From an uncultured Pelagibacteraceae bacterium (lineage in GTDB: Bacteria > Pseudomonadota > Alphaproteobacteria > Pelagibacterales > Pelagibacteraceae), in assembly GCA_902579105.1 (NCBI GenBank), contig CACHFM010000001.1, forward strand, positions 149,567-213,566: DNA of 64,000 nucleotides, in the 5' to 3' direction. Numbering within the stretch: position 1 is the first letter of the stretch; each line of letters opens with the position of its first letter. Made by a program: the position numbers and the translations under genes. Positions 16,122-27,170 of the stretch are shown piece after piece. A model generated the notes under the pieces. The model was not told where the DNA came from. It saw only the letters and a program-made list of their open reading frames with translations, and ran no database searches.

Positions 16122-18656
16122 GTGGAAAGATATAATTTTAAAGCAATTGAAGAAAAATGGCAGACTCTTTGGGAAAAGGAAAAAACATTTTCAACAAAAG
16201 TAGATAAAAATAAAAAAAAATTTTATTGCCTAGAAATGTTTCCATATCCATCTGGAAAAATTCACATGGGCCACGTTAGAAATTATACAATAGGTGATGT
16301 ACTTGCAAGATTTAAAGCCTTGGAAGGTTATAATGTTCTTCACCCAATGGGTTGGGATTCATTTGGTATGCCTGCAGAAAATGCTGCGAGAGAAAACAAT
16401 CTAGATCCAAAAACTTGGACGGAGTCTAATATTACTAAAATGAAAACCCAATTAAAAAAACTTGGTCTTTCAATAGATTGGGATAGGGAAATTTCAACCT
16501 GTTCTGAAGATTATTATAAACAACAACAAAGTTTTTTTTTAGAATTATTAGAAAAAAAATTAGTTTATAGAAAAGAAAATTATGTCAATTGGGATCCTGT
16601 AGATGAAACAGTGCTTGCTAATGAACAAGTAATAGATGGAAAAGGATGGCGCTCAGGAGCAACAGTTGAAAGAAAAAAATTAAGTCAATGGTTTTTTAAT
16701 ATATCAAAATTTTCTCAAGATTTATTAGATGGTTTAGATGGATTAAATAAATGGCCGAATAAAGTTAAAACAATGCAAAAAAACTGGATCGGAAAATCAT
16801 TTGGATGTGAAATTAACTTTAAAATAGAGGGTAATTTACCCGTGAATAATATAAAATGCTTCACTACAAGACCTGATACTCTTTTTGGATTCTCTTTTTT
16901 AGCGTTGTCAGTAGATCACGAAATTTCAAATTTTTACAAAGAAGATGTTAATTTTTTAAAATTTAAAGATGAATGCTCAAAAACAGGTTTAACAGAAGAA
17001 GCAATTGCAGTGGGAGAAAAAATTGGTTTCAAAACCAACCTAATGGCTATCAATCCATTAAATCCTAATCATAAAGTACCAGTATATTTTGCTAATTTTG
17101 TATTAATGGATTATGGATTTGGAGCTGTATTTGGTTGTCCAGCCCATGATCAAAGAGATTTTGATTTTGCTAAAAAATATCAGCTTGAAATTAAAACTGT
17201 CGTTAGACCTAAAGATAAAGATGACTCTTTCGTAGTTAATAAAGAAGCTTACCCAGGTCCAGGTATTTTGATAAATTCAGATTTTTTAAATGGCCTTGAG
17301 GCTCCGAATAATTCAGTTATCGAAACTATAAAAATTCTAGAACAAAAAAAATTAGGAAAAAAACAAATTAATTTTAGATTAAAAGATTGGGGTATATCAA
17401 GACAAAGATATTGGGGCTGCCCTATACCAGTTGCTTATGATGAAGATGGAAAAATTTGTCCAATACCCAAATCAATGCTTCCAGTTAAACTTCCTCAAAA
17501 TATTGACCTAAATGTTAAAGGAAATCCTCTTGATAATAAAAAAGATTGGAAAGAAATTGAAATAAATGGAAAAAAATTAACAAGAGAAACTGATACTTTA
17601 GATACATTTGTATGTTCATCTTGGTATTATTTAAGATTTTGCTCTCCAAAAGAAAAAAATTATGGTTTTAAAAAAGAAGATATTGATTATTGGATGCCTG
17701 TTGATCAATATATAGGTGGTGTTGAACATGCTATTTTACACTTACTATATTCAAGATTTTTTATGCAAGCACTTTCGTACAAAAACGAAAAATTTAATTT
17801 AACTGAACCTTTTGATGGTCTTTTTACTCAAGGTATGGTTTGTCATGAAACTTATAAAGATCCTGATGATAATTGGGTTAGTCCTGAAGAAATTGAGACA
17901 ATAGAAGGACAAAAATATCTAATTAAAGATAAATCAAAAAAAATAAAAATCGGTCCTTCAGAATCAATGTCAAAATCAAAAAAAAATACTATAGATCCTG
18001 AAAATATTATTTCTAACTATGGGGCAGATGCCGCTAGATTATTTATTTTATCTGATAGTCCACCTGAAAAAGATGTTCAATGGTCAGAAGAAGGTATTAT
18101 ATCTTCATTCAAGTTTATACAGAAATTATGGAATCTAAATTCAGTGATTTTGGAAGAAATTAAAAAAAATCATAAAGAAAATGCTGACGAAGAATTAAAA
18201 AAAAATACCAATATATTTTTAAAAAAAATTACCGATAATCTTCAAAATTTTAGTTACAATAAAATTATTGCTAATTTACATGAAATTTACAGTTTTATGT
18301 CTAAAGAAATAAAAAAAACTTATAAGAAAAATACTATTATTGAAAATTATCAAAAGATTTTAATTACGATGACTCCAATAATTCCTCACTTTTCTTATGA
18401 ATGTCTTAAATTAATCAATGCTAAAGAAATTAGTTGGCCAAATTATGATGAGTCAATGTTAAAAAAAGAAATAGTGAATATAGTTATTCAAATAAATGGA
18501 AAAAAAAGAGGATTGTTGCAAACAAAACCGAATATCTCCGAAGAAAATTTATTTAAATTAATTAATAAAGATGCAACACTAACTAAATATTTAAAAGAAA
18601 CATTAATTAAAAGAAAAATTTATATTCAAGATAAGTTGATGAACATAATAATTTAA
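16122..18656 (+). CDS. leuS: leucyl-tRNA synthetase
   Basis: LeuS charges tRNA-Leu. It starts with GTG at 16122, giving [14 protein letters not shown], the usual start of the family. The class I HIGH-type motif is [16 protein letters not shown] near residues 42-57 and the KMSKS-type motif is [15 protein letters not shown] near 613-627. The editing (CP1) domain between them includes the threonine-rich [10 protein letters not shown] near 246-255. The length of 844 residues is normal. lptE starts on the base after its stop, and holA overlaps lptE, so the three form one transcription unit. Confidence 0.98.
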   Translation: MERYNFKAIEEKWQTLWEKEKTFSTKVDKNKKKFYCLEMFPYPSGKIHMGHVRNYTIGDVLARFKALEGYNVLHPMGWDSFGMPAENAARENNLDPKTWTESNITKMKTQLKKLGLSIDWDREISTCSEDYYKQQQSFFLELLEKKLVYRKENYVNWDPVDETVLANEQVIDGKGWRSGATVERKKLSQWFFNISKFSQDLLDGLDGLNKWPNKVKTMQKNWIGKSFGCEINFKIEGNLPVNNIKCFTTRPDTLFGFSFLALSVDHEISNFYKEDVNFLKFKDECSKTGLTEEAIAVGEKIGFKTNLMAINPLNPNHKVPVYFANFVLMDYGFGAVFGCPAHDQRDFDFAKKYQLEIKTVVRPKDKDDSFVVNKEAYPGPGILINSDFLNGLEAPNNSVIETIKILEQKKLGKKQINFRLKDWGISRQRYWGCPIPVAYDEDGKICPIPKSMLPVKLPQNIDLNVKGNPLDNKKDWKEIEINGKKLTRETDTLDTFVCSSWYYLRFCSPKEKNYGFKKEDIDYWMPVDQYIGGVEHAILHLLYSRFFMQALSYKNEKFNLTEPFDGLFTQGMVCHETYKDPDDNWVSPEEIETIEGQKYLIKDKSKKIKIGPSESMSKSKKNTIDPENIISNYGADAARLFILSDSPPEKDVQWSEEGIISSFKFIQKLWNLNSVILEEIKKNHKENADEELKKNTNIFLKKITDNLQNFSYNKIIANLHEIYSFMSKEIKKTYKKNTIIENYQKILITMTPIIPHFSYECLKLINAKEISWPNYDESMLKKEIVNIVIQINGKKRGLLQTKPNISEENLFKLINKDATLTKYLKETLIKRKIYIQDKLMNIII

Positions 18657-19112
18657 ATGATAAAAAAAATTTTTTTATTACTAATAATTTTATCAGTTAC
18701 ACACTGTGGATTTACCTCACTATATGATGACGCAAATAAAATTAACTATAAAATAAATATAATAGAAATAAGTGGTGATAGGGTAATAAATAATATACTC
18801 AAATCTGAAATTAATAGAATTTCAAATCCAAAATCAGAAAAAATATTTAATTTAAAAATTAATACTTATTATGAAAAAATAATTCTTTCAAAAAATTCTA
18901 AAGGTACTGCATCAGACTATCAACTAGTAGCTAAAACAAATTTTATAATTGAAAACTTAGACAAAAAACAAGTTTTATCTTTTGAAGAAAAACAAAATAT
19001 TAAAAATATTTTAGATATTTTCGAACAAAAAAATTATGAAAATTCAATTAAAGAAATCTTTGCAACTTCTATGGTAAGAAAATTAAATTTAGAGTTAGTT
19101 AATAAAAAATGA
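18657..19112 (+). CDS. lptE: LPS-assembly lipoprotein LptE
   Basis: LptE is the outer-membrane lipoprotein that plugs the LptD barrel for LPS delivery. The 151-residue product has an N-terminal hydrophobic signal ending near SVTHCGF (Cys about residue 17), an atypical lipobox with His before the Cys. The typical LptE layout follows: a beta strand with IEISGDRVINNILKSEINR, and the TASDYQLVAKTNFII strand. Gene position between leuS and holA is diagnostic for Alphaproteobacteria. It starts immediately after the leuS stop and overlaps holA by 4 bases. Confidence 0.88.
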   Translation: MIKKIFLLLIILSVTHCGFTSLYDDANKINYKINIIEISGDRVINNILKSEINRISNPKSEKIFNLKINTYYEKIILSKNSKGTASDYQLVAKTNFIIENLDKKQVLSFEEKQNIKNILDIFEQKNYENSIKEIFATSMVRKLNLELVNKK

Positions 19113-20113
19113 TTTTAAAATCATTCGAAACTAAAAAGATAAATATTAATATAAATAAAATAGTATTATTTTATGGTCAAAATGAAGGTTATAAAGAAGA
19201 AGAAGTATTAAAAATACTACTCGTTAACAAAGATAAAAATCTAGCTAGATATGAAGAAAAACAAATTTTAGATAATTCTGAAATATTTTATAATGATATA
19301 TTATCTAAATCATTGTTTGAAAAAGAAAAAATCATTATAATAAACAGAGCAACAGATAAAATAGTTAATATCATTACAGACTTATTAGAGAAAGATATTT
19401 CAGATATATCTATAATAATTAATTCTAATAACTTAGAAAAAAAATCAAAATTAAGATCTTTATTTGAAAAAAATAAAAAATTAATATGTGTACCTTTTTA
19501 TCCTGATTCCCAAGATATACTAACAAAATTAACATATAATTTTTTTAAGGAAAATAATATTGCAATCTCACAAGAAAATATAAATTTGATTGTCAATAGG
19601 TGCAATGGGGATAGAGGCGCTTTAAAAAATGAATTAAATAAAATTCAATTTTTTGTTAAAAATAAAAAAAAACTCTCGACTGAAAATCTCTTAAAATTAA
19701 CAAATTTAATAGAAAATTATAGTATTTCAGAATTAGTTGACAATTATTTAGCTAAAAATCAAAAAAAAATTGTAAGTATTCTTAACGAAAATAATTTTAG
19801 TAATGAGGACTGTATTATTATTACTAGAACTTTATTAAATAAATTAAAAAGATTAATAAAATTGTCTAAAGATTTTAATGAAAATAAAAGTTTAGATAAA
19901 ACTATATTAAATGCAAAGCCTCCAATATTTTGGAAAGACAAAGAAATTGTTAAACAACAGATTAATAATTGGTCTCCCAATCAAATAAATAAAGCAATAG
20001 TAAATGTAAATGAAATTGAGCTACAAATAAAAAAAAATCATACTAATCCAGTAAATATAATCTCCAATTTTATTTTAGATAGATCTTCTTTTAATCTTAA
20101 TAGTGGCTTTTAA
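19109..20113 (+). CDS. holA: DNA polymerase III delta subunit
   Basis: HolA is the clamp-loader delta subunit that opens the sliding clamp. The 334-residue sequence shows the family pattern: VLFYGQNEGYKEEEV near residues 17-31, the Rossmann-like DISIIINSNNLEKKSKL near 97-113, RCNGDRGALKNELNK near 168-182 as in the delta-family GNDLRALxNELEK block, and helical repeats to the end. Sequence conservation is low, as is normal for delta. It overlaps lptE at the start and the convergent parB by 17 bases at the end. Confidence 0.9.
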   Translation: MILKSFETKKINININKIVLFYGQNEGYKEEEVLKILLVNKDKNLARYEEKQILDNSEIFYNDILSKSLFEKEKIIIINRATDKIVNIITDLLEKDISDISIIINSNNLEKKSKLRSLFEKNKKLICVPFYPDSQDILTKLTYNFFKENNIAISQENINLIVNRCNGDRGALKNELNKIQFFVKNKKKLSTENLLKLTNLIENYSISELVDNYLAKNQKKIVSILNENNFSNEDCIIITRTLLNKLKRLIKLSKDFNENKSLDKTILNAKPPIFWKDKEIVKQQINNWSPNQINKAIVNVNEIELQIKKNHTNPVNIISNFILDRSSFNLNSGF

Positions 20114-20945
20114 TTATATCAATTATTTTATTTAATTGATCTAATTCTTTATACTCAAAAGTAATTTTACCTTTATTATTTTTCTTATTTTGAATAACAA
20201 CATTTAAACCAACTTTATTTGATACAGACATTTCTAGATTTCTGATATTTGAGTCTTTATCAATATTAGATTTTTGTTTTTTATTTTTAAATATTTTTAC
20301 AAAATTCTCAGCTTGTCTAACTGAAAGTTTTTTTTCAATAATCTTATTAGCAATAAAATTTGCATTTTCTAAACCCACCAATATTTTTGCATGTCCAGCA
20401 GTCAATTTTTGAGTTTCTATTAGTTTTATTACATCAAGTGGTAATGTAAGAAGCCTTAGAGAATTTGTTATATGACTTCTACTTTTTCCAATAAATTTTG
20501 AAACTTTTTCTTGATCATAAGAAAATTCATCAATTAATCTTTTATATCCTTGCGCTTCTTCTAATGGATTTAAATCATGCCTTTGAACATTTTCAACAAT
20601 AGAAAATTCTAAAGATTTTAAATCATCGGCTTCTGTTATCACTACTGGAACATTATGAAGACCTGCTCTTTGTGCAGCCATCCACCTTCTCTCTCCAGCT
20701 ATTATTTCAAATTTAGATTTTTCATCATTTGATTTTCTAACAATGATTGGTTGTAAAATGCCTCTTTCTTTAATTGAATTTGTAAGATCACTTAAATTAT
20801 CTTCATCAAAAATTTTTCTAGGCTGATATTTATTTGGTATTAAATCACTAATCTGTAATAAATTTTTTTCAGTCTCAATTTTTGTTTCACCTATTAATGA
20901 TGATAAGCCTCTACCTAATCCTCTTTTAATTTTATTTGAATCCAT
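20097..20945 (-). CDS. parB: chromosome-partitioning protein ParB
   Basis: ParB binds parS and spreads as a CTP-dependent clamp to organise the origin for segregation. The N-terminal tail KRGLGRGLSSLIGE (residues 7-20) is the ParA-contacting region typical of the family. The CTPase/ParB domain includes IVRKSNDEKSKFEIIAGERRW near 63-83 and ENVQRHDLNPLEEAQGY near 113-129. The helix-turn-helix region is YDQEKVSKFIGKSRSHITNSLRLL. The C-terminal dimerisation domain closes the 282-residue protein. It shares one base with parA; a perfect parS lies about 1.4 kb upstream, inside rsmG. Confidence 0.97.
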   Translation of the reverse strand: MDSNKIKRGLGRGLSSLIGETKIETEKNLLQISDLIPNKYQPRKIFDEDNLSDLTNSIKERGILQPIIVRKSNDEKSKFEIIAGERRWMAAQRAGLHNVPVVITEADDLKSLEFSIVENVQRHDLNPLEEAQGYKRLIDEFSYDQEKVSKFIGKSRSHITNSLRLLTLPLDVIKLIETQKLTAGHAKILVGLENANFIANKIIEKKLSVRQAENFVKIFKNKKQKSNIDKDSNIRNLEMSVSNKVGLNVVIQNKKNNKGKITFEYKELDQLNKIIDIIKSHY

Positions 20946-21739
20946 TATGCAGCACTCCCAATAGTTGTTTCTTGATTTATAAATTCATCTGTAAAACTAA
21001 AATATGATTTGCTTCCTGGGCAGGACTTATCATAAATTAGTACTGGCATTCCATGTGATGGAGCCTCTGACAATCTAACATTCCTAGGAATCACGGTTGA
21101 ATAAACTTTTTCATTAAAATAATCTCTTGCCTCCTTTTCAACTTGTGATGAAAGCTTGTTTCTCTTGTCATACATAGTTAAAAGTATCCCTCTAATCTTT
21201 AAATCAGGATTTAAATTAATTTTTATTCTCTCAATTGTTTTCATCAATTGAGTTAGTCCCTCTAGGGCAAAGAATTCGGTCTGAAGTGGTACCAAAAGAG
21301 AATCTGAACAGACAAGAGCCATTACAGTTAATAGACTCAGTGATGGAGGACAGTCAATTAATATATAATCATAAGATCCTCTAGAATTGTTTAAATATGA
21401 GGCTAATTTATGTTTAAGTATAAAAGCTCTATTATTGTCATCAGCTGTCTCAACCTCTAAACCTGACAAGTCTACATTTGAAGTAACAAGATCAAGATTT
21501 TCAAATTGAGTTTTTTTAATAACATCAAAAACTTCCTTAGTTCCATTCAGTACTCCATAAATAGTATCACTTGAATTTTCCATATTAGATAATCCAAGAC
21601 CTGTTGTTGCATTTCCTTGTGGATCTAAGTCTATAACAAGAATTTTTTTATTTTGTTGAGACAAACCTGCAGCAAGATTAATCACCGTTGTAGTTTTACC
21701 AACCCCACCCTTTTGATTTATGACAGAAATAATTTGCAT
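20945..21739 (-). CDS. parA: chromosome-partitioning ATPase ParA
   Basis: ParA is a Walker-type ATPase whose DNA-bound gradient moves ParB-parS complexes. The deviant Walker A is INQKGGVGKTTTVINLA near residues 7-23 with the signature lysine, the A' motif is LVIDLDPQGNATTGLG near 35-50, and Walker B is YILIDCPPSLSLLT near 125-138. The length of 264 residues is normal for a chromosomal ParA. It abuts rsmG with no spacer. Confidence 0.98.
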   Translation of the reverse strand: MQIISVINQKGGVGKTTTVINLAAGLSQQNKKILVIDLDPQGNATTGLGLSNMENSSDTIYGVLNGTKEVFDVIKKTQFENLDLVTSNVDLSGLEVETADDNNRAFILKHKLASYLNNSRGSYDYILIDCPPSLSLLTVMALVCSDSLLVPLQTEFFALEGLTQLMKTIERIKINLNPDLKIRGILLTMYDKRNKLSSQVEKEARDYFNEKVYSTVIPRNVRLSEAPSHGMPVLIYDKSCPGSKSYFSFTDEFINQETTIGSAA

Positions 21740-22405
21740 TTAATTTTTTTTAATATTTTTTTTGTTTTTCTTTTTCATTTTTTTTATATTTAATAGAAAT
21801 GAATCTTCATTGGTTAAACTTTTTTTTTCTGTGTAATCTAAATCCCAATCTTCTAATGAATTTTTAAATACTTCTCTTCCATTTTTACCCATAAAGAAAA
21901 TTAAATTTTTATAACTAGAAAAATTTTCATTAACTAAATCTAAAACTACTGGCATCGGTTTGAATGCTCTAGACATTATAGTTCCTGTTTTTAATTTTTT
22001 AGTTTCAAAAATATTTTTTTGGAAGATTTCTGTTTTTAATTTTAATTTTTTTGATACCTCTTTCAAAAAGTGGCTTTTATGGTAGCTTTTTTCATATAAA
22101 CAAATTTTAATATCTTTTTTTAAATTTTTTAGGAGAATTGCTATTATAATACCTGGCATACCGCCTCCTGATCCTAAATCTGTAGTTGTATTACAATTTA
22201 AATCAATAAAATCAATAACTTGTGCACAATCAATAATATGGCGATCAATTATAGTCTTTTTTTCTGATGTTTTTTGGCTAATTATATTAATTTTTTTATT
22301 TTTTTCCAATATCATGGATATATAGTTTTCAAAGTCTAAAAATGTTTCACGTGAAACATTTAAGCTACTAAGTTTTGAATAAGAATTTATAATTTCTTGT
22401 TCCAT
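21740..22405 (-). CDS. rsmG: 16S rRNA (guanine527-N7)-methyltransferase RsmG (GidB)
   Basis: RsmG methylates G527 of 16S rRNA. The SAM-binding signature TTDLGSGGGMPGIIIAI is near residues 73-89, followed by the acidic strand (KICLYEKSYHKSHFLKEV) and the later MSRAFKPMPVVLDL block. The N-terminal peptide NVSRETFLDFENY includes NVSRET, whose codons make the parS palindrome. The C-terminus is an unusual lysine/asparagine run (KMKKKNKKNIKKN). At 221 residues it is slightly longer than average. It shares one base with mnmG. Confidence 0.96.
   Translation of the reverse strand: MEQEIINSYSKLSSLNVSRETFLDFENYISMILEKNKKINIISQKTSEKKTIIDRHIIDCAQVIDFIDLNCNTTTDLGSGGGMPGIIIAILLKNLKKDIKICLYEKSYHKSHFLKEVSKKLKLKTEIFQKNIFETKKLKTGTIMSRAFKPMPVVLDLVNENFSSYKNLIFFMGKNGREVFKNSLEDWDLDYTEKKSLTNEDSFLLNIKKMKKKNKKNIKKN
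22340..22361. promoter_or_regulatory. parS: parS centromere site inside rsmG
   Basis: TGTTTCACGTGAAACA at 22343-22358 is an exact match to the consensus bacterial parS, and the perfect palindrome extends to 22 bases with flanking AT pairs (22340-22361). It encodes the NVSRET peptide at the N-terminus of RsmG. ParB is encoded 1.4 kb downstream on the same strand, and the putative oriC is about 7.6 kb away. I did not see another perfect copy in the window. Confidence 0.95.
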
Positions 22406-24276
22406 TAAGCTATATGCTTAATAGACTTTCTTTTTACATGTGACAACAAAATATATACAGCGGCAGGAGTAATTCCATCAATTCTTAGGGCTTGGCCCAT
22501 AGTTTTAGGCCTTATTTCTTTAAATTTGGCTTTAACTTCATTCGATAGCCCTGAAAGACTATCATAATCAGTTTTTTCTGGTATTAATAAATTTTCGTCC
22601 CTTTTAAAGGCTAAAATATCTGCTTTTTGCTTCTTTAAATATCCCCTATAGTGAGAATTTATTTCTATTTGCTCATCAATTTCCTTGTTAAAAAATGGTA
22701 TTTTAGGCCATATTTTTCGAATCTTGTCCATATTTACTGATTTTTGGGTTAATATTTCATTTGAGGATCTCAAAACTCCATCTTTTGAAATTTTTATTCC
22801 AAAATCTTCTGCTTTTGTAGGAGAAATAGTTGATTTTTTCATCTTTTCTTCAATTTCTCTTATTTTTTTATGTTTATCTTCAAATATCAATTTTCTTTCA
22901 TGACTAATTAACCCAATTGAGATTCCTTTTCCTGTTAACCTTTGATCAGCATTATCTGATCTTAGACTTAGTCTGTATTCAGCTCTAGAGGTAAACATTC
23001 TATATGGTTCAGCTACACCTTTCGTAACTAAATCATCTATCATAACTCCAATATAAGCATCTGATCTATCCAATATAAAAGGCTCAAATTTTTTTACTGA
23101 TAGAGCGGCATTTGTTCCTGCAATAAGTCCTTGAGCAGCGGCTTCTTCATATCCTGTAGTTCCATTTATTTGACCTGCAAGATAAAGGTTATTAATTTTC
23201 TTAGTTTCAAGTGTTAAAAATAATTCTCTAGGATCTATATAGTCATATTCTATTGCATATCCAGGTCTAATTATCTTAACATTTTCTAAACCACTGATAT
23301 TATTACATATTTCTTGTTGAATATCGCTAGGAAGAGAAGTTGATATGCCATTTGGGTAAATTGTATGATCATTTAAGCCTTCTGGCTCTAAAAATATCTG
23401 ATGTCGACCTTTGTCTGAAAATTTTACTACTTTATCCTCTATAGATGGACAATACCTTGGACCAACTCCTTTTATGCTTCCTGAATACATGGCACTCTTT
23501 GATAAATTTTTTTCTATAATTTTATGAACCTTATGATTGGTATATGTCATCCGACATGAAACTTGTTTGTTAATATTTTTTTTTGTTAAAAAAGAAAAAA
23601 AGTACGGATCATCATCTGCGAACTGTTCTTCTAAATTTTTATAATTAATAGTTCTGGAATCTAATCGAGGAGGGGTTCCTGTTTTTAATCTTCCAATTTT
23701 AAAATCATATTTTTCTAATTGTTCACTTAAACCCGTTGATGGTTTCTCGTCATATCTTCCAGCTGGGGTCTTTTCATCACCTATATGTATCAAACCATTC
23801 AAAAAAGTGCCTGTCGTTAGTATTAACTTGGAACATAAAACTTTCTTACCTTCTTTAGTTTCAAAACCACTTATTGAATTATTATCAAAAATAAATTTGA
23901 TTACAGGATCTGAAAAAACGCTTAAATTACAATAGTTTAGCAATTTTTCTTGCATATATTTACGATATAATGATCTATCAGATTGAGTTCTTGGTCCTCT
24001 AACAGCAGGACCTCTGCTTCTGTTTAACAATCTAAATTGTATTCCTGATTTATCTGCAACTTCACCCATTACGCCATCAAGTGCATCTATCTCTCTTACT
24101 AAGTGACCTTTGCCCAAACCACCAATTGCAGGATTGCAAGACATCTCGCCAATTGTTTCTATCTTATGAGTGAATAGGGCGGTGTTTACACCCAAGCGTG
24201 CAGATGCTGCTGCTGCTTCACATCCAGAATGACCCCCTCCAATTACTACTACATCAAAAGAGAAATCATTTTTCAT
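22405..24276 (-). CDS. mnmG: tRNA uridine-5-carboxymethylaminomethyl synthesis enzyme MnmG (GidA)
   Basis: MnmG works with MnmE to install carboxymethylaminomethyl or aminomethyl groups on U34 of tRNAs. The FAD-binding motif [21 protein letters not shown] lies near residues 9-29, followed by [24 protein letters not shown] near 47-70 and the [11 protein letters not shown] block near 156-166. The catalytic region [12 protein letters not shown] and the PGYAIEYDY and [16 protein letters not shown] blocks follow. The length of 623 residues is typical. Genes mnmG, rsmG, parA and parB touch or overlap by one base and form one operon. Confidence 0.98.
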   Translation of the reverse strand: MKNDFSFDVVVIGGGHSGCEAAAASARLGVNTALFTHKIETIGEMSCNPAIGGLGKGHLVREIDALDGVMGEVADKSGIQFRLLNRSRGPAVRGPRTQSDRSLYRKYMQEKLLNYCNLSVFSDPVIKFIFDNNSISGFETKEGKKVLCSKLILTTGTFLNGLIHIGDEKTPAGRYDEKPSTGLSEQLEKYDFKIGRLKTGTPPRLDSRTINYKNLEEQFADDDPYFFSFLTKKNINKQVSCRMTYTNHKVHKIIEKNLSKSAMYSGSIKGVGPRYCPSIEDKVVKFSDKGRHQIFLEPEGLNDHTIYPNGISTSLPSDIQQEICNNISGLENVKIIRPGYAIEYDYIDPRELFLTLETKKINNLYLAGQINGTTGYEEAAAQGLIAGTNAALSVKKFEPFILDRSDAYIGVMIDDLVTKGVAEPYRMFTSRAEYRLSLRSDNADQRLTGKGISIGLISHERKLIFEDKHKKIREIEEKMKKSTISPTKAEDFGIKISKDGVLRSSNEILTQKSVNMDKIRKIWPKIPFFNKEIDEQIEINSHYRGYLKKQKADILAFKRDENLLIPEKTDYDSLSGLSNEVKAKFKEIRPKTMGQALRIDGITPAAVYILLSHVKRKSIKHIA

Positions 24277-24393
24277 GAGTTAAATTTATAACTGATTAAT
24301 TTATTTACAAGGTTCGTATAATATTCCTTAAATAAGTGTTTAATATCAACGTTTTTTAAGACAAAAAGGGCAAAAAAGCAGTAAAATTGGGGA

Positions 24394-25725
24394 TTATTTG
24401 CCTATACAAAAATCATTGAAAATACTGCCTAATATCTCCTCAACATCAACTTTTCCCACAATCATACCTAAATGTCTTGTAGCTAGTCTTAAATCTTCAG
24501 CAGCTTTATCAAAATCTTCGACTTCCTTTTTTTTATTAAAATTATTTAAATGATCTAAACATTGTTGCAAATGTTGTCGGTGTCTTTCTCTAGTTATTAA
24601 AATATCATCACTTGTAATAAATTTATTTTTTAAATTATTTTTTATTTTTAAAATTAGTTCATCAATATTTAAATTTTCTTTAATCGAAATTATTATGTGA
24701 TTAAATTTTTTAATTTCAGGATTAATATCTCCTTCTAAAAGATCAGATTTATTTATAATCAAAATTGCATTTTCGTCCAATAAATCTCTCAAAACATCAG
24801 TAAAATCAAGGTTTTTGGCATCTACTACTACTAACTTCAAATCTGCTTCTTCTGCTCTGCTTAGAGATAATTTAATACCTTTTTTTTCAATCTCATTTTT
24901 AGAATCTCTTATTCCTGCTGTATCCGAAATAATTACTGGATAACCGTCGATATTAAGATGAGTTTCTATTACATCTCTTGTTGTTCCCGCAATCTCTGAA
25001 ACTATTGCTACATCTCTATTAGACAAATGATTTAAGAGGCTAGATTTACCTGCGTTGGTAGGTCCAAGAATTGCAATTTTAAATCCCTCTCTAATTCTTT
25101 CTCCAACTTTTTGATCATCTATAATTTTTTCAATTTTTATTTTTACCTCCTCAGAACTTTTTTTAATCTCATTTAAAATATCATTAGGCAAATCTTCATC
25201 AGGAAAATCAATTTTAGCTTCAACGTGTGATAAGATTTTTAAAAGCTTATCTCTTAAAAAATTAAATTGATCTGCTGATTTTCCATTCATGATTTTAATT
25301 GCTTGTTGTCTTTGAATTTCAGTCTCAGAAGAAATTAAATCAGCTATGCTTTCAGCTTTTAGTAAATTTATTTTACCATTTTGAAAAGCAAGTTTAGTAA
25401 ATTCTCCAGGTTCTGCTAAACGGCAATTTTCAATTTTTGAAATAGATTGATGAAGAGCATCAATTACAGCTTTACTGCCATGAACCTGTATCTCAGCCAT
25501 ATCTTCCCCAGTGTAGCTCTCTGGCCCGGGAAACCATAGTATTATGCCTTCATCAATAAGCTCAGAAGTGTTGATTTTATTGATTTTTCTAAGTGTTGCT
25601 ACTCTTGGTTTGGGAAGTTCATTCGTAGTTAGAAGCTTAATTGCTTTAGATGTTTCTTTTCCTGAAATTCTAATTACAGCAACACCTGAAATCCCTGGTC
25701 CACTCGATAATGCATAAATTGTCAT
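24394..25725 (-). CDS. mnmE: tRNA modification GTPase MnmE (TrmE)
   Basis: MnmE is the GTPase partner of MnmG in U34 modification. The N-terminal tetrahydrofolate-binding domain begins MTIYALSSGPGISGVAVIRISG. The G domain contains the P-loop ILGPTNAGKSSLLNHL near residues 219-234, the G2 loop GTTRDVIE near 248-255, DTAG near 269-272 and NKSD near 328-331. The C-terminal FCIGK (last residues) is the catalytic cysteine motif of the family. The length of 443 residues is normal. It is separated from mnmG by 117 bases with no ORF, so it has its own leader. Confidence 0.98.
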   Translation of the reverse strand: MTIYALSSGPGISGVAVIRISGKETSKAIKLLTTNELPKPRVATLRKINKINTSELIDEGIILWFPGPESYTGEDMAEIQVHGSKAVIDALHQSISKIENCRLAEPGEFTKLAFQNGKINLLKAESIADLISSETEIQRQQAIKIMNGKSADQFNFLRDKLLKILSHVEAKIDFPDEDLPNDILNEIKKSSEEVKIKIEKIIDDQKVGERIREGFKIAILGPTNAGKSSLLNHLSNRDVAIVSEIAGTTRDVIETHLNIDGYPVIISDTAGIRDSKNEIEKKGIKLSLSRAEEADLKLVVVDAKNLDFTDVLRDLLDENAILIINKSDLLEGDINPEIKKFNHIIISIKENLNIDELILKIKNNLKNKFITSDDILITRERHRQHLQQCLDHLNNFNKKKEVEDFDKAAEDLRLATRHLGMIVGKVDVEEILGSIFNDFCIGK

Positions 25726-25783
25726 TCAAAGATTATATCTTCAAATTTATGCCTGTGTAAAACTTTTAATTAGAGTGAAAAAT

Positions 25784-27052
25784 TTAGGCTGGTTTATTCA
25801 TTGAGTTAAAGAACTCAGCATTATTTTTTGTATCTTTTAATTTTGAGTTTATAAACTCGATCGCATCCATAGTTCCCATTGGTGCAATTATTCTTCTTAA
25901 TACATTCATCTTTTGTAGATCATTTTTGTCAAATAATAATTCTTCTCTTCTTGTTCCTGATTTTGTTATGTCAATTGCTGGGTAAATTCTTTTGTCTGCA
26001 ATTTTTCTATCTAGAACTGTTTCACTATTACCTGTTCCTTTAAATTCTTCAAAAATTACTTCATCCATTCTACTTCCTGTATCAATTAAGGCTGTTGAAA
26101 TAATTGTTAATGATCCACCTTCTTCAATATTTCTTGCGGCACCAAAAAATCTTTTCGGTCTTTGAAGTGCATTTGCATCAACACCTCCTGTTAAAACTTT
26201 TCCTGAACTTGGTACAACTGCATTGTAAGCTCTGCCTAATCTTGTTATTGAGTCTAATAAAATTACTACATCTTTTTTGTGTTCTGTTAATCTTTTCGCT
26301 TTTTCTATAACCATCTCTGCTACCGCTACGTGCCTTTGAGCAGGTTCATCAAAAGTTGAGCTAATTACTTCACCATTAACTGTTCTTTGCATGTCGGTTA
26401 CCTCTTCGGGACGCTCATCAATTAGTAAAACAATCAAATAACATTCTGGATAATTTTTCGAAATAGAATTTGCAATACTTTGTAAAATCATAGTTTTACC
26501 AGCTTTTGGTGGGGAAATTATTATTGATCTTTGACCTTTACCAATTGGACTAACTAGATCTATTAATCTTGGTGTTAAGTCTGGTTTTTTTTCAATTTTT
26601 GTTGTTTCAACTTCCATAACCAACTGTTTATCTGGATATAAAGGCGTAAGGTTATCAAATGCTATTTTGTGTCTAGCTTTTTCAGGTTCCTCAAAATTAA
26701 TTTTACTTACTTGTAATAATGCAAAATATCTTTCACCTTCTTTAGGTGCTCTTACTGGACCTTCAACTGTATCTCCAGTTCTTAATCCAAATTTTCTAAT
26801 CTGGCTTGGACTAACATAAATATCATCTGGTCCTGGCAAATAATTTGACTCCATAGCTCTTAAAAAACCAAAACCATCCTGCAATAATTGTAAAACACCT
26901 GCTCCAGTAATTTCTTCTTTTTCTGCAACTTTTTTTAAAATAGCGAAAAGAATTTCTTGTTTCCTTAAAGTACTTGCATTTTCAATACCTAGCTCTTCAG
27001 CTTGAGTAATAAGCTGTTCGGATGATTTAAGTTTTAGTTCTTGAATATTCAT
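25784..27052 (-). CDS. rho: transcription termination factor Rho
   Basis: Rho is the hexameric RNA helicase that terminates transcription. The N-terminal Rho-N segment ([24 protein letters not shown], shown in part) precedes the RNA-binding cold-shock domain with [14 protein letters not shown] near residues 52-65. The ATPase core has Walker [14 protein letters not shown] near 178-190, the [14 protein letters not shown] block near 207-220 and Walker [17 protein letters not shown] near 260-275. The length of 422 residues is typical. Its start is preceded by a 16-base inverted repeat 12 bases upstream. Confidence 0.98.
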   Translation of the reverse strand: MNIQELKLKSSEQLITQAEELGIENASTLRKQEILFAILKKVAEKEEITGAGVLQLLQDGFGFLRAMESNYLPGPDDIYVSPSQIRKFGLRTGDTVEGPVRAPKEGERYFALLQVSKINFEEPEKARHKIAFDNLTPLYPDKQLVMEVETTKIEKKPDLTPRLIDLVSPIGKGQRSIIISPPKAGKTMILQSIANSISKNYPECYLIVLLIDERPEEVTDMQRTVNGEVISSTFDEPAQRHVAVAEMVIEKAKRLTEHKKDVVILLDSITRLGRAYNAVVPSSGKVLTGGVDANALQRPKRFFGAARNIEEGGSLTIISTALIDTGSRMDEVIFEEFKGTGNSETVLDRKIADKRIYPAIDITKSGTRREELLFDKNDLQKMNVLRRIIAPMGTMDAIEFINSKLKDTKNNAEFFNSMNKPA

Positions 27053-27063
27053 GATTATTTATT

Positions 27064-27079
27064 TGATAAGGACTTATCA
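27064..27079. promoter_or_regulatory. inverted repeat in the rho leader
   Basis: TGATAAG and CTTATCA (27064-27070 and 27073-27079) form a perfect 7-base inverted repeat with a 2-base centre, just 5' of the rho start codon. It could be an operator or part of an autoregulatory leader structure. The rest of the 118-base gap (27053-27170) is AT-rich with no ORF I would call. Confidence 0.3.
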
Positions 27080-27170
27080 GTTAGACTTAATATATATACT
27101 CTTTAAAGTATTACAAGGCAGTTTATAAAATAGTAAAAACATTAATAAAATAAGGGTTTTTAAGCTATTT

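Noticed and set aside
24277..24393. Possible small RNA or riboswitch between mnmG and mnmE
   Set aside because: The 117 bases are AT-rich without a convincing stem or conserved riboswitch core.
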